This document shows, in pieces, positions 50,370 to 60,828 of a stretch of 64,000 nucleotides of DNA. How positions within the stretch are numbered: the stretch's first letter is position 1; every line of letters starts with the position of its first letter. The notes beneath the pieces are model-generated. The model did no database searches. It was not told the DNA's origin and saw only the letters and a list, made by a program, of their open reading frames with translations. The DNA lies in NCBI RefSeq assembly GCF_001281405.1, contig NZ_CP010401.1, positions 1,326,001-1,390,000 on the forward strand, given 5' to 3'. Made by a program: the position numbers and the translations under genes. Source of the DNA: Bartonella ancashensis (GTDB taxonomy: Bacteria; Pseudomonadota; Alphaproteobacteria; Rhizobiales; Rhizobiaceae).

Positions 50370-51221
50370 TTACAAGCCGTAACGCTGCCAAAGTGCCCGT
50401 TCTTCCGCTGCCATATACGCACTATCGACTGCTGTATAAAAAAAATCAGAAGAAACTCCGGAAGGTACTTTAGAACTAAAAAAACTCTTTGGAGGAGAAA
50501 TAACTCGAAGTCCTGTACGAGGACCAAACCGCTCTTTAATGACAGAACGTATATCACCTAATGCATCAACCAAACCAAGCTCAATACCTTTTTTTCCTGT
50601 CCAAAAGCTCCCTGTAAAAATATCCGGATCATCTGATAATTTTGATGCACGACGTTCTTTAACTAAATCAATAAAAGTTTGATGCACTTCAAGTTGTAAA
50701 GACTTCAAATGTTCAACACCTACCTTTTTTTCTTCTTGAAATGGATCTAATAAAACTTTACTTTTTCCCGCTGTATAAACACGGCGCTCTATGCCAATTT
50801 TCTTTAAAAATTCCGGAAAGCCAAAAGAAGCTGAAACTACACCGATAGAACCAATAATAGAAGATGGATCTGCATAAATTTCATCCCCAGCACAGGCAAT
50901 CATATAACCTCCTGATGCTGCAATGTCCTCAACAAATACAAGAACCTGTTTATTTTTCTCATTCGCCAGATCGCGAATACGTTTGAAAATAAGACGCGAC
51001 TGCACAGGCGAACCACCAGGGGAATTAACAATCAAAGCAACGGCTGGCGCTTTCCTGTTAGCAAAAGCCCTATCTAAGAGCTTTGCACACCTCCCTAGTG
51101 AAAGAGTACGAGCTACAGCTGTAGTTGAATCCATAATTGCACCACAAAGACGAACGACGGGGATATCAAATCCGCGAGAACAAAACCGACGTGGAATAAG
51201 ACACTTTACGCATTTAACCAA
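50370..51221 (-). CDS. S49 family serine peptidase (SohB/SppA-like)
   Basis: This is a signal-peptide-peptidase-type serine protease using a Ser-Lys dyad. The 283-residue protein has the nucleophile S103 in 'IAASGGYMIACAGDEIYA', the oxyanion 'IVNSPGGSPVQS', 'SSIIGSIGVVSASFG' and the lysine in 'YTAGKSKVLLDPF'. It is the short form with one domain. No clear N-terminal membrane helix is visible, so it may act in the cytoplasm or need a longer N-terminus. In rhizobia it lies near glyQ; here the order is changed. Confidence 0.88.
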   Translation of the reverse strand: MVKCVKCLIPRRFCSRGFDIPVVRLCGAIMDSTTAVARTLSLGRCAKLLDRAFANRKAPAVALIVNSPGGSPVQSRLIFKRIRDLANEKNKQVLVFVEDIAASGGYMIACAGDEIYADPSSIIGSIGVVSASFGFPEFLKKIGIERRVYTAGKSKVLLDPFQEEKKVGVEHLKSLQLEVHQTFIDLVKERRASKLSDDPDIFTGSFWTGKKGIELGLVDALGDIRSVIKERFGPRTGLRVISPPKSFFSSKVPSGVSSDFFYTAVDSAYMAAEERALWQRYGL

Positions 51222-51320
51222 AATAAAATCTCCATATAAATACTAGTAGAATAACAGAGAAAGCCAGCATTACTACCAAAAAAACAATTTTAATTCAATA
51301 AATAACTCAGAATCGGCATA

Positions 51321-52112
51321 TTATTCAAAAATTTCCCATAGACTTCTAAGTCCATTGTTAATTGCATCGACTCGCTGCGAAAAATTGTGGCTATTATCCT
51401 CATGCATAATCAACGCTGGTAACACAGACAAAGTGCCCTTACTTCCCCTTTTAGCATAAAATAATATACGAATTGCGGCAGTCTCTGTACGAGGTTGGAT
51501 TGGAATTATGTGTACATCACCAAAACGCCCTTTTGCAGCATTTAATATGTCGATGAGTGAATATGGACGTGCAATTAACCCCAGATATCCACCGGGTTTC
51601 ACAATCGCAGCAGCACTCCGCAACCAATGATCAAACATAGCCTCAGGCATAACATGTGCTTCAGATTTTTGCTTATCTGGTGTTTTGCGGTCCACAGGAT
51701 TGTTAAAAGGTGGATTCATAATTGCAAAATCAAAAGTATCATTTATTAATCCTGCTTTTAAACGTGCTTTCCCCCTTAAAGTAACATCCGCATCTAATAA
51801 ACAAACTCGATGAATCAATTTTTCATTTTGTTTAAGTGAAAGTGTTTTTTGAGCGTAAGATAACATAAAAGCAGACCGCTCAACCAACGTCACATGAGCC
51901 TGTAAACACCGCGCTGCAACTGCTAATCCTGCAGCACCAACTCCAGCACCTAAATCAACAACCTTTCCTTCAAAAAAACTAGGAACCAAACTTGCCAACA
52001 ACATGGCATCCATACCAGAACGGTGACCAGATAGACGTGGTTGAACTAAGTAAAACTTTCCACGATGAAATTGATCTATCGTTTCATCTCGGTCATTCAT
52101 TTCTCTGTCCAT
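51321..52112 (-). CDS. TrmN6-like SAM-dependent methyltransferase
   Basis: The 263-residue protein is an N6-adenine-type methyltransferase of the HemK/YfiC class. 'VDLGAGVGAAGLAVAAR' is the SAM motif and 'FAIMNPPFNNPVD' is the NPPF catalytic motif. YfiC/TrmN6 methylates A37 of tRNA-Val in E. coli; the same target is likely but unproven. It stands divergent from the polyprenyl synthase gene, a pairing also seen in Brucella. Confidence 0.85.
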   Translation of the reverse strand: MDREMNDRDETIDQFHRGKFYLVQPRLSGHRSGMDAMLLASLVPSFFEGKVVDLGAGVGAAGLAVAARCLQAHVTLVERSAFMLSYAQKTLSLKQNEKLIHRVCLLDADVTLRGKARLKAGLINDTFDFAIMNPPFNNPVDRKTPDKQKSEAHVMPEAMFDHWLRSAAAIVKPGGYLGLIARPYSLIDILNAAKGRFGDVHIIPIQPRTETAAIRILFYAKRGSKGTLSVLPALIMHEDNSHNFSQRVDAINNGLRSLWEIFE

Positions 52113-52291
52113 TTCTAATTGGAAACAATTTTTTAATTATTTGCCCTTCTTTCCACTATTTACTCAAATGACCTATTTAACAATCACATTTAGTTTAGCA
52201 GATACAAAAAACATCATTTTTCCATATCGTTTAGAATCTTTACCCTAAAGCGGTATCAAAGACTTGAGTTGCAAAAAATCTCCCTTTATTT

Positions 52292-53368
52292 ATGATGCAC
52301 AATCAACAAAATCTAGTTCATCCATTTACTACACTCTGGGGAAGAAATACTTTGAACACCCTAACAAAACAACATGAAGAAAAAGATACTCAAATTTCTC
52401 TCCATCCCCTCATTCAACTTACAAAAAACGATATGGGATGTTTAAACGAATTAATTATGTCCACAGTCAAATCAGACGTTGAGATTATTCCCGAAATTTG
52501 CAACTACCTCATTTCATCAGGAGGGAAACGATTGCGCCCGATGATTACGATAGCTTCTGCTCGTATGTTCGAATATCCAGGACGCGAACACATAAAGCTT
52601 GCAACAGCCGTTGAATTTATGCATACGGCAACTTTATTGCATGATGATGTCGTTGATGAAAGTGATTTAAGGCGTGGAGAATCTACTGTACGTATCCTTT
52701 GGGGAAATCAAGAAAGTGTGCTTGTCGGTGATTTTTTGTTAGGGCAGGCATTTAAAATGATCGTTAGTGTAGGTTCAATGGAGGCACTCACTGTTTTATC
52801 AAACGCTGCAGCAATTATTGCTGAAGGGGAAGTTATGCAGCTTGCTACCGCTAAAAATATAAATAATGACATTGAGAATTATCTAAAAATTATCAATGCA
52901 AAGACAGCTGCACTTTTTTCAGCAGCAGCTGAAGTTGGCCCTATCATTGCTGGCTATGGAAACGAAGAACGCTCTGCATTACGCCAATATGGAACATCAC
53001 TGGGACTAGCTTTTCAACTGATAGACGACGTACTAGATTATGGTGGTCAGGCTCAACATTTGGGGAAAAATATTGGTGATGATTTTCGAGAAGGTAAAGT
53101 TACTATGCCTGTCATCCTCTCATATGAAAGGGGAAATGTTGTAGAAAAAAAATTTTTGGAACAAACTTTTCAAAATGGTCATCATAGTGATGAAGCTTTA
53201 ATGCACACACAGCATTTAATGGAAAAGTATAACAGTTTGATTGATACTGTAGAATATGCACGTACCTATGGAAAACAAGCCATTGATGCTCTTTCTTCTG
53301 TAAAAGAAGGAGATTTCAAAAAAGCCCTGATTGAAATCATTGATTTCTGTATCACACGTGTAAACTAA
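52292..53368 (+). CDS. ispB: Trans-polyprenyl diphosphate synthase (octa/decaprenyl)
   Basis: The enzyme elongates farnesyl diphosphate with IPP to the ubiquinone side chain. The 358-residue protein has both aspartate-rich motifs: 'LLHDDVVDESDLRRG' (first DDxxD) and 'LIDDVLDYGG' (second). 'GGKRLRPMITIAS' is the opening signature. The N-terminus extends about 35 residues beyond what relatives show and has no other ATG until codon 48, so the start is uncertain. Chain length (8 to 10 units) cannot be read. Confidence 0.9.
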   Translation: MMHNQQNLVHPFTTLWGRNTLNTLTKQHEEKDTQISLHPLIQLTKNDMGCLNELIMSTVKSDVEIIPEICNYLISSGGKRLRPMITIASARMFEYPGREHIKLATAVEFMHTATLLHDDVVDESDLRRGESTVRILWGNQESVLVGDFLLGQAFKMIVSVGSMEALTVLSNAAAIIAEGEVMQLATAKNINNDIENYLKIINAKTAALFSAAAEVGPIIAGYGNEERSALRQYGTSLGLAFQLIDDVLDYGGQAQHLGKNIGDDFREGKVTMPVILSYERGNVVEKKFLEQTFQNGHHSDEALMHTQHLMEKYNSLIDTVEYARTYGKQAIDALSSVKEGDFKKALIEIIDFCITRVN

Positions 53369-53448
53369 TTTTTCACAAAAATTGCTATACTACTTGATAA
53401 AGCAATTTCACGTATTCAATAGCATCAAAATTTAAAAGGATTGGCCCC

Positions 53449-55179
53449 ATGCGCCATGCAAAAGCACTCTTCCTTTTTGCTTCTCTTATGATTGGAGCTA
53501 TGTTGGTACTGTCAAAAACCCATAATGAAATTGATGTTATTACCGATACACATTCATTTTCAGCTTCCTATCTGCTAGGGCGAATTGCACGCCATGAAAA
53601 TAAAAACGATCTTGCTATACGCTATTTTCAGAAAGCACTCACCTACAAACCTGATAATACAGAAGTACAAAGGGAAGTCTTCGAAACTGCATTATCTGTA
53701 GGTGCGTTTAAAGATGCTCTCGAACAAGCTAAAAACCTGAAGAAAAAAGAAGAAAGCAATCCTCTTATTTCTTTAATATTATCAGTTGATCATTTTACAA
53801 AAAAAAATTACAAAGCCGCTCAACTTCTTTTGCAAGAAAAAATACCCCCTCATCTTAATAATCCTGCATTTGATATGATAAGCGCTTGGATTACATTCGG
53901 ATCTGGAAACAAAACTCAGGCAATAGCTGATCTTGAAAAGCTTTTGGACCCCACTCAAGATAATTTCTTTATATATTATCACCTAGCCCTTATGAATAAC
54001 TTAGCAAAACACGATCAAGAGGCAAAAAAATACTTTATACAAGCACTCAATGATCAACAAAGCGCTATCTCTGTCCCTGATACCTACGAACATTTAGTCA
54101 TAGCTTATGCACATTTTTTACTACGCCATAAAATGCACGATCAAGCGATCAAAGTAATTCAAACCGGTAAAAAATTATTACCAGATCGAGTAGAACTCAT
54201 ATATCTTTTACAACAAATTGAAAATAAATCTCGTGTAAACAATCTTATCAAAACACCTCAACAGGGAGCTGCCGAAGTTTTATACAATTTTGGAACGGCC
54301 CTCAATCAACAAGAATCAAAATATATTGCACGTTTTTTTCAACAATTATCCTTGGCCTTATATCCTGATAATGGGGCCACCATGTTCCAATTGGCGAATG
54401 TCTCTATAAAATTTAATGATATCACTCAAGCTATTAAATTATATAACTCCCTATCACCCCACTCCCCTTATTACAAGATTAGCCAACTCCAACTAGCATT
54501 AATTTTTGCCAATGATAGCAACTCCGATAAAGCTATTAACCTTCTAATAGAATTGAAGAAAAAATTTCCACACGATCATGATATTGTCACGATACTTGCT
54601 ATCCTTTACATACAGCAAGATAATTTTTCTGAAGCTGTTCAAGTCATCAGTCATGCTATTTCCCAGATAAAAAACCTTCAACAAAACGATTGGAAACTTT
54701 TCTATCAACGAGCCATCGCATCTGAACGTTTACAACAATGGACGCAAGTAGAAGATGATCTGCGCCAAGCGCTCCAGTTATTCCCAAATCAACCACAAGT
54801 TCTCAATTATCTCGGTTATTCCCTTGTTGAACAAAATAAAAAACTCAACGAAGCACTCAACATGCTTAAAAAAGCTTCTCAATTACAACCACATGACGGC
54901 TATATCCTAGACTCTTTAGGATGGGCTTATTACAAACTTAAACAATATGACAAAGCCGTCCAATTATTAGAACGTGCGGTTAAATTGGAACCTCAAGATC
55001 CAACATTAAACGATCATTTGGGAGATGCATATTGGCAAGTTGGTTCTAAACGCAAAGCAATATTTCAATGGAAGCATGCTATTCATGGGGAATCAAAAGA
55101 TATAGAAAAAATAAAAGAAAAATTGAAATTTGGTCTTCAAAATACAACAACACTTGACCATATGCATACGACATTATAG
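53449..55179 (+). CDS. Exported tetratricopeptide repeat protein
   Basis: The 576-residue protein has a signal peptide or anchor (about 4-21) and many TPR units along its whole length, best seen at 'LGRIARHENKNDLAIRYFQKAL' (about 44), 'YHLALMNNLAKHDQEAKKYF' and at the C-terminus 'ILDSLGWAYYKLKQYDKAVQLLERAVKLEPQ' (segments shortened). It may be a periplasmic scaffold; no enzyme domain is present. AAAGGA lies before the ATG. It follows the polyprenyl synthase by 80 bases and precedes glyQ, so the three could be co-transcribed. Confidence 0.85.
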   Translation: MRHAKALFLFASLMIGAMLVLSKTHNEIDVITDTHSFSASYLLGRIARHENKNDLAIRYFQKALTYKPDNTEVQREVFETALSVGAFKDALEQAKNLKKKEESNPLISLILSVDHFTKKNYKAAQLLLQEKIPPHLNNPAFDMISAWITFGSGNKTQAIADLEKLLDPTQDNFFIYYHLALMNNLAKHDQEAKKYFIQALNDQQSAISVPDTYEHLVIAYAHFLLRHKMHDQAIKVIQTGKKLLPDRVELIYLLQQIENKSRVNNLIKTPQQGAAEVLYNFGTALNQQESKYIARFFQQLSLALYPDNGATMFQLANVSIKFNDITQAIKLYNSLSPHSPYYKISQLQLALIFANDSNSDKAINLLIELKKKFPHDHDIVTILAILYIQQDNFSEAVQVISHAISQIKNLQQNDWKLFYQRAIASERLQQWTQVEDDLRQALQLFPNQPQVLNYLGYSLVEQNKKLNEALNMLKKASQLQPHDGYILDSLGWAYYKLKQYDKAVQLLERAVKLEPQDPTLNDHLGDAYWQVGSKRKAIFQWKHAIHGESKDIEKIKEKLKFGLQNTTTLDHMHTTL

Positions 55180-55246
55180 ACAAGTATCTTGAGACTAAAC
55201 TTATTTGGTTTTGATTAAACGTGCAACATTACGAAGAGTATAGCGT

Positions 55247-56191
55247 GTGAATTTTCCTGAACACCTTAATCCTGTGCGTTCCTTTCAGGGGCTTATTATT
55301 GCCTTACAAAACTACTGGGCTAATTATGGGTGTGCAATTTTACAACCCTATGATATGGAGGTAGGTGCTGGCACTTTCCACCCAGCTACAACGCTACGTT
55401 CATTGGGGCCACGCCCATGGAAGGCGGCTTATATCCAACCTTCTCGACGTCCAACAGACGGGCGATATGGTAAAAATCCAAATCGTTTACAGCATTATTA
55501 CCAATTTCAAGTCATTCTTAAACCTTCCCCTCTCAATTTACAGGAACTTTACATTAAATCACTACAAGCCATTAATCTTGATACAACGCTTCATGATATC
55601 CGCTTTGTTGAAGATGATTGGGAAAGTCCAACACTTGGTGCGTGGGGACTTGGATGGGAATGCTGGTGTGATGGTATGGAAATCTCGCAGTTTACTTATT
55701 TTCAACAAGTTTGTGGGATCGAATGTGTACCAGTTTCAGGAGAAATTACGTATGGACTTGAACGATTAGCTATGCACGTCCAAGGTGTTGATAATGTTTA
55801 TGATCTTAATTTCAATGGCTTAGATGGAAAAGATCGCATTAGTTACGGTGATATTTTTCTGCAAGCAGAAGAAGAATATTCACGTTATAATTTTGAATTT
55901 GCAAATACTGCAATCCTACATCAACACTTTATCGATGCAGAAAATGAATGTCTTGCACTCCTTGAAGCGGGGATGCCCAGTAAAGAAGTTGAGTTTCATC
56001 AATGCGTTTTGCCGGCTTATGATCAATGTATAAAAGCAAGCCATATTTTTAACCTGTTACAGGCACGTAGTGTTATCTCTGTAACTGAAAGGCAAAGCTA
56101 TATTCTCCGTATCCGTGATCTTGCGCGCCGCTGCGGTGAAGCCTTTTTGTTAACTGAAGCTGGTACAACACATGCTAAGGAAAAGATCTGA
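55247..56191 (+). CDS. glyQ: Glycyl-tRNA synthetase alpha subunit (GTG start)
   Basis: GlyQ is the catalytic subunit of the alpha2beta2 enzyme that charges tRNA-Gly. The frame begins with GTG at 55247, with GAAGAG seven bases upstream. The 314-residue protein has the family opening '[18 protein letters not shown]' and '[20 protein letters not shown]', '[21 protein letters not shown]'-like sequence ('[16 protein letters not shown]') and '[17 protein letters not shown]'. The stop overlaps the glyS ATG (TGATG). Confidence 0.97.
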   Translation: MNFPEHLNPVRSFQGLIIALQNYWANYGCAILQPYDMEVGAGTFHPATTLRSLGPRPWKAAYIQPSRRPTDGRYGKNPNRLQHYYQFQVILKPSPLNLQELYIKSLQAINLDTTLHDIRFVEDDWESPTLGAWGLGWECWCDGMEISQFTYFQQVCGIECVPVSGEITYGLERLAMHVQGVDNVYDLNFNGLDGKDRISYGDIFLQAEEEYSRYNFEFANTAILHQHFIDAENECLALLEAGMPSKEVEFHQCVLPAYDQCIKASHIFNLLQARSVISVTERQSYILRIRDLARRCGEAFLLTEAGTTHAKEKI

Positions 56192-58413
56192 TGTCTGATT
56201 TGCTTTTTGAACTTTTCAGCGAAGAAATTCCTGCTCGTATGCAGCGCAAGGCAGCTGCTGATCTCAAAAAAAATGTTACAACCCAACTTGTAAATTCAGG
56301 TTTAACCTATAAAGCTGCTTGTGAATATTGGACGCCTCGTCGATTAACACTCGATATACGAGGCCTTTCAACAAAATCGAAAGATATCCGTGAAGAGCGA
56401 AGAGGTCCAAGTGTAGAATCACCACAAAACGTAATTGATGGTTTTTTGCGTGCCACAGGCCTTAACGATATCACTGAAGCTAATATCAAACATGATAGCA
56501 AAAAAGGTAATTTTTATGTTGCAAAAATTATCAAAAGAGGTCGTACGGCAGAAGAGATTATAGCCGATATTCTTCCCGATATTATTCGCAATTTTTCATG
56601 GCCAAAGTCAATGCGTTGGGGTGAAAATTCAGCCAAATGTAGTGCATTGAAGTGGATTCGACCTTTGCAAAATATCCTCTGTGTTTTCGGACCGCAAATC
56701 GGTGAAACACATATCATCCCATTTACAGTTGGTTCCCTGAAAAGTAACAATCTAACCTATGGTCACCGTTTCCTAAGTGATGGGAAACCTATCCAAGTGA
56801 GGCGCTTTGATGATTATATTTCTCAGCTGGAAACACATAAAGTTATTCTTGATGCAGAAAGACGAAAAAGTATCATTTTGACAGATGCCCAAAATCTCTG
56901 CTTTGCTAATGGTCTAGAGTTAGTCGAAGACCATGCCCTTGTAGAAGAAGTTGCAGGACTCGTTGAATGGCCTGTTGTCCTCATGGGTAATTTTGATAAA
57001 ATTTTTCTTAATATTCCTCCAGAAATTATCCGTTTAACTATTAGAGCAAATCAAAAGTGCTTTGTAACGAGAAAACAAAATGAAAAGGACAAACTCTCTA
57101 ACCATTTTGTGTTAGTCTCTAATATTATTGCAAAAGATGAAAGTAAGGAAATTATAAAAGGTAACAGTAAAGTTGTGCATGCCCGTCTTTCTGACGCATT
57201 GTATTTTTGGAATACTGATCAACAAGATTTACCTGATGTTAAAAATTTAAGACCTTCTGCTGAAAAATTTGATCTCGATCTAAATAAGCCCCTTGACCAA
57301 CGTGCCGCACGACTTGATCATTTACATGTTACTTTTCATGCTCGATTAGGAACACAAGGTGAAAGGGTAAAGAGAATCTCTTCTTTAGCACAAAAAATTG
57401 CATATTCGGTGCAAGCAGATCCTTTACTAACTAAGCGTGCAGCAATACTTGCTAAAGCTGATTTACAAACAGAAGTTGTTGCTGAATTTCCAGAATTACA
57501 AGGTTTTGTAGGACGAACATATGCTATTCTGCAAGGAGAAGATCTTCGTGTAGCTGAAGCGATCGAAGACCATTATAAACCTCAAGGACCTAAAGATCGT
57601 ATTCCCCATGAACCTGTAGCCATTGCCGTTGCCTTAGCTGATAAGATTGACATATTGGTAGGATTTTGGCTCATCAATGAAAAACCAACAAGCTCTAAAG
57701 ATCCCTACGCACTAAGACGAGCAGCGTTAGGGATTATTAAAATAATTCTTTCAAAACGTCCGGTTATCAAGCTTGTTCCACTTTTTCACCAAGCAATAAA
57801 TCTTTTTTTACAACAAAGGAGTGAACAGAGTGTCTCCCAAGAAAGGAATATGCAAACATATAATATGCTTTCAGAAAAAGAAGAGCATCTTATATTGGAG
57901 CTATTATCTTTTTTGCATGAACGTTTAAGAATTCACCTTAAAGATGAAGGTATTCGCCACGACATTATCGAAGCTGTTTTAACAAAAGATACTGATGATT
58001 TTTCATCGATTATACACCGCATTGAAGTAATTATAACTTTCACAAATACGGATAATGGGAATACTTTTCTGGCTGCTATGAAACGCATTGCAAATATCTT
58101 AGAAAATGAATCCTTTAAAGAAGTGTCCATAGATAGGATAAATCCCGAGCTTTTAGTTGAGGAAGAAGAAAAGCAATTATATCAAACCGTCCTTACGGTA
58201 GAGAAAAAATTTCAAAATCTCAGTGGCACAGCGGCGGATCACACGCTCAAACTTGATGCTTTAGTACCCTTAACTAAACCTATCAACACATTCTTTGAAA
58301 AAATTCTGATCAATGATAAAAACGCTCTCACTCGCCTGAACCGTCTTTCTCTCCTTGAACACATTCGCACTCTCACACGAGATATAGCGGATTTTTCAAA
58401 AATTATCACTTAG
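56191..58413 (+). CDS. glyS: Glycyl-tRNA synthetase beta subunit
   Basis: GlyS provides tRNA recognition and part of the editing of the bacterial GlyRS. The 740-residue protein opens 'LLFELFSEEIPARMQRKAA' and has 'VIDGFLRATGL', 'FSWPKSMRWGENSAKCSALKWIRPL' (shortened) and 'LPDVKNLRPSAEKF'. The HD-like region is 'LDHLHVTFHARLGTQGERVKR'-type and ends with an anticodon-binding domain. It overlaps glyQ by one base. It is convergent with the F0 operon. Confidence 0.96.
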   Translation: MSDLLFELFSEEIPARMQRKAAADLKKNVTTQLVNSGLTYKAACEYWTPRRLTLDIRGLSTKSKDIREERRGPSVESPQNVIDGFLRATGLNDITEANIKHDSKKGNFYVAKIIKRGRTAEEIIADILPDIIRNFSWPKSMRWGENSAKCSALKWIRPLQNILCVFGPQIGETHIIPFTVGSLKSNNLTYGHRFLSDGKPIQVRRFDDYISQLETHKVILDAERRKSIILTDAQNLCFANGLELVEDHALVEEVAGLVEWPVVLMGNFDKIFLNIPPEIIRLTIRANQKCFVTRKQNEKDKLSNHFVLVSNIIAKDESKEIIKGNSKVVHARLSDALYFWNTDQQDLPDVKNLRPSAEKFDLDLNKPLDQRAARLDHLHVTFHARLGTQGERVKRISSLAQKIAYSVQADPLLTKRAAILAKADLQTEVVAEFPELQGFVGRTYAILQGEDLRVAEAIEDHYKPQGPKDRIPHEPVAIAVALADKIDILVGFWLINEKPTSSKDPYALRRAALGIIKIILSKRPVIKLVPLFHQAINLFLQQRSEQSVSQERNMQTYNMLSEKEEHLILELLSFLHERLRIHLKDEGIRHDIIEAVLTKDTDDFSSIIHRIEVIITFTNTDNGNTFLAAMKRIANILENESFKEVSIDRINPELLVEEEEKQLYQTVLTVEKKFQNLSGTAADHTLKLDALVPLTKPINTFFEKILINDKNALTRLNRLSLLEHIRTLTRDIADFSKIIT

Positions 58414-58524
58414 CGCATTTCTGATTCAAACTTGATGCTAAGCTTCCTGTTATCTCACTCTTTCTTCATATCCGGTTCTGCAGGACAAAAAATTTTCCCT
58501 GAATACGCCTATTTTTTGAAAAGA

Positions 58525-59004
58525 CTAGTGTAAGTTCTTCTTGATTGTGGCTACTGCTTCTCCAAAAAAGCCGTCTTCTTTCTTAGAAGAAGATTCATGA
58601 CTGATAAGCATCTGGGCAGCAGAAATTGCTAAATCAACAGCAGACGAAGAAATCTCCCTAATCGCATCATTTTCTGCTTGAGAAATTTTTTGCTCTACTA
58701 ACTTAGTGCAATTTTTTATGTATTCGTCTGTTTTTATCCGCGCCTCAGAAACAACAAATTCAGCTTCACGTTTAGCTGCAGCAAGAATCCCCTGCGCATC
58801 CTTCTCTGCTTCGGCACATCTACGTTGATATTCGGCAAGTAGTTCTTGCGCCTCTTCACGAAGACGAAGAGCTTCATCGAGCTCTTCCTTTATACGCTTT
58901 GCTCGATCATCCAAACTACGTATAACCATAGTAGGAACTCTAAAATAGATAAGAAGCATCACAAAAAGAATTAATCCAACCAACGCCCAAAATGTATCCG
59001 TCAT
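58525..59004 (-). CDS. atpF: ATP synthase F0 subunit b
   Basis: Subunit b is part of the peripheral stalk tying F1 to F0. The 159-residue protein has one N-terminal membrane helix (about 5-22) and a long charged helix ('DEALRLREEAQELLAEYQRR', 'AAKREAEFVVSEARIK'). It is the last gene of the atpI-B-E-F'-F operon, 11 bases after the b' gene. Alphaproteobacteria carry two b-type genes, as here. Confidence 0.93.
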   Translation of the reverse strand: MTDTFWALVGLILFVMLLIYFRVPTMVIRSLDDRAKRIKEELDEALRLREEAQELLAEYQRRCAEAEKDAQGILAAAKREAEFVVSEARIKTDEYIKNCTKLVEQKISQAENDAIREISSSAVDLAISAAQMLISHESSSKKEDGFFGEAVATIKKNLH

Positions 59005-59015
59005 CTTTATGATCC

Positions 59016-59582
59016 TTAATGAGCTACAGCTTTAATAGCCGAATTAACAGATCCCCTACTGACATCAGCATCCATCAACTTTTTAACAATTTCAGGAACA
59101 ATCTCTCCCGCAATTGAATCAATATGCTGTACAGCCTCATCCCGCATCTCTGCTATTCTATTTTCAGCATCCACCAAACTTCTCTCCAAATTTTCTCTAA
59201 TTTCTTTTCGTTCAAGCTCAGATTTCTCTTTAATCTCATTACTCATTTTTTGAGTAACGAGATGCGCTTGTAGACGGGCTTCCGTCAACTTTTTCTCATA
59301 CATCTCGACAATAGAATCTGCTTCTTGCTTCATACGCATCGCTTGATCTAGATCAGACGCAATCCGCCCCTGACGCGTCTCGATGATACCACCGATACGC
59401 GGTACAATCACACGACTGATAAAAATATAAAAAAGCCCAAAAGAAAGAACAAGCCAAAAAAAGTGCGAACAAAAATACGACAAATCAAAAGGAGGAAATA
59501 CACGATCTGCGTGCTGCTGCGTCTTTTCAGCATATCCCATTGACGCTTCAACAGCTCGTGCACAGGCAGTGGAAACAAACAT
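59016..59582 (-). CDS. atpG: ATP synthase F0 subunit b'
   Basis: This 188-residue protein is the second stalk subunit, b'. After about 30 residues the membrane segment begins ('[15 protein letters not shown]', about 38-56), followed by '[26 protein letters not shown]' (shortened) and a long coiled-coil helix. The N-terminal part is extended and looks like a cleavable presequence or cytoplasmic tail, common for b'. It is followed by b. The symbol atpG for b' follows alphaproteobacterial usage and is also used for gamma elsewhere. Confidence 0.9.
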   Translation of the reverse strand: MFVSTACARAVEASMGYAEKTQQHADRVFPPFDLSYFCSHFFWLVLSFGLFYIFISRVIVPRIGGIIETRQGRIASDLDQAMRMKQEADSIVEMYEKKLTEARLQAHLVTQKMSNEIKEKSELERKEIRENLERSLVDAENRIAEMRDEAVQHIDSIAGEIVPEIVKKLMDADVSRGSVNSAIKAVAH

Positions 59583-59718
59583 TGCACCTCATCCTTCAAA
59601 ATACCCCAAAAGCCACTATCTCAAAACTTATAACAACTTACTGACACTTTCTGTTAACAATCATCAATGATATACCCGCCTTTCTTACTGAAAAACGGAT
59701 ATACCCCTTCAAAAGTTA

Positions 59719-59949
59719 CTAAACCGCAAACAGGAGCAATAACGCTATGAGCAAAGAAAAAATACCCAACGCCTCTGTTACCGCAAAACCAAAAACCAAA
59801 CGACCAAACTGACTGTCTGCTGCTGATGGATTGCGTAGCGCACCAGAAAGGTAACTACCAAAAATATTGCCAAGACCCAAAGCTGTCCCAGCCATACCAA
59901 AGCAAGCGAGACCAGCGCCAATATACTTTGCTGCAAGTGCTAATTCCAT
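59719..59949 (-). CDS. atpE: ATP synthase F0 subunit c
   Basis: Subunit c forms the rotating membrane ring. The start is the ATG at 59949 preceded by AAGGAG, giving the normal product of about 76 residues; the frame to 59970 adds seven residues. Two helices flank the polar loop 'GALRNPSAADSQFGRL'. The proton-carrying carboxylate is E59 in 'GFAVTEALGIFSLL'. 'AKYIGAGLACFGMAG' is the typical first helix. It lies between the a and b' genes. Confidence 0.95.
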   Translation of the reverse strand: MELALAAKYIGAGLACFGMAGTALGLGNIFGSYLSGALRNPSAADSQFGRLVFGFAVTEALGIFSLLIALLLLFAV

Positions 59950-60005
59950 ACCATTCTCCTTTAAAAACAAAATTGCATTAACTTAGCGGAAATCCGCCGA
60001 TTTGA

Positions 60006-60764
60006 TCAATGTCCTGGATGAACTGCATCATGCAAATACATACAGGTCAAAACCGTGAAGACGTAAGCTTGAAGAAACGCCACCAAAAACTCAAGAGCAG
60101 TAATCGCCACAGTCATGGTAAGTGGAAGAATCGAACCACCAACACCTACAATTCCCATCCCAACCATCGAAACAACAAAACCAGAGAATACTTTGAGTGT
60201 AATGTGACCTGCAAGCATATTCGCAAAAAGACGAAGTGAAAGGCTAATAGGACGAGAAAAAAAAGAGATAACTTCTATCATCGTAACCAAAGGCAAAATA
60301 GCGACAGGAACCCCTCTGGGTACAAATAATCTCAAAAAACCAAGCCCATGCTTGTAAAAACCATAAGCAATCACAGTTAAAATTACCAGCATAGCCAATG
60401 CAAAGGTAATCATAATCTGAGACGTAATTGTGTAAAAATAAGGGAAAAGACCAATAAAATTAGCCACTAAAATAAAAATAAATAGGGAAAAAACTAAAGG
60501 AAAAAACTGCATCCCTTGCACACCAACCGATTCGCGCAAAGTGGATGCTACAAACTCATACGCCATTTCAGATATAGATTGCACTCGTGTTGGAATCAAC
60601 CGACCACTTGACGATGAAACAAAGAGAAACACCGAAGATACGACAACCGTTAGAATTATAAAAAAAGACACATTAGTAAAAGAAAAATCCACATTACCTA
60701 CGGAAATACTAATCAGCCGCGAAATTTCGAACTGATGAACGGGATTCGGAGCATGCGATGTCAC
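60006..60764 (-). CDS. atpB: ATP synthase F0 subunit a
   Basis: Subunit a forms the proton half-channels. The 252-residue protein has about six helices. The essential arginine lies in '[15 protein letters not shown]', and '[24 protein letters not shown]'-type C-terminal sequence ('[19 protein letters not shown]') matches the family. The opening '[16 protein letters not shown]' is alphaproteobacterial. It is followed by atpE with a 56-base gap. Confidence 0.95.
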   Translation of the reverse strand: MTSHAPNPVHQFEISRLISISVGNVDFSFTNVSFFIILTVVVSSVFLFVSSSSGRLIPTRVQSISEMAYEFVASTLRESVGVQGMQFFPLVFSLFIFILVANFIGLFPYFYTITSQIMITFALAMLVILTVIAYGFYKHGLGFLRLFVPRGVPVAILPLVTMIEVISFFSRPISLSLRLFANMLAGHITLKVFSGFVVSMVGMGIVGVGGSILPLTMTVAITALEFLVAFLQAYVFTVLTCMYLHDAVHPGH

Positions 60765-60828
60765 TTCAACCTCATTTACTAAACTTACTGATCCGTTTCA
60801 TTTAAGCGCAAAAAACGCCCTACCTCTT

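Noticed and set aside
50370-50557. N-terminal part of the 151-codon minus frame overlapping the S49 peptidase
   Set aside because: It runs through the conserved C-terminal coding part of the peptidase in another frame; only the part beyond the peptidase stop is worth notice.
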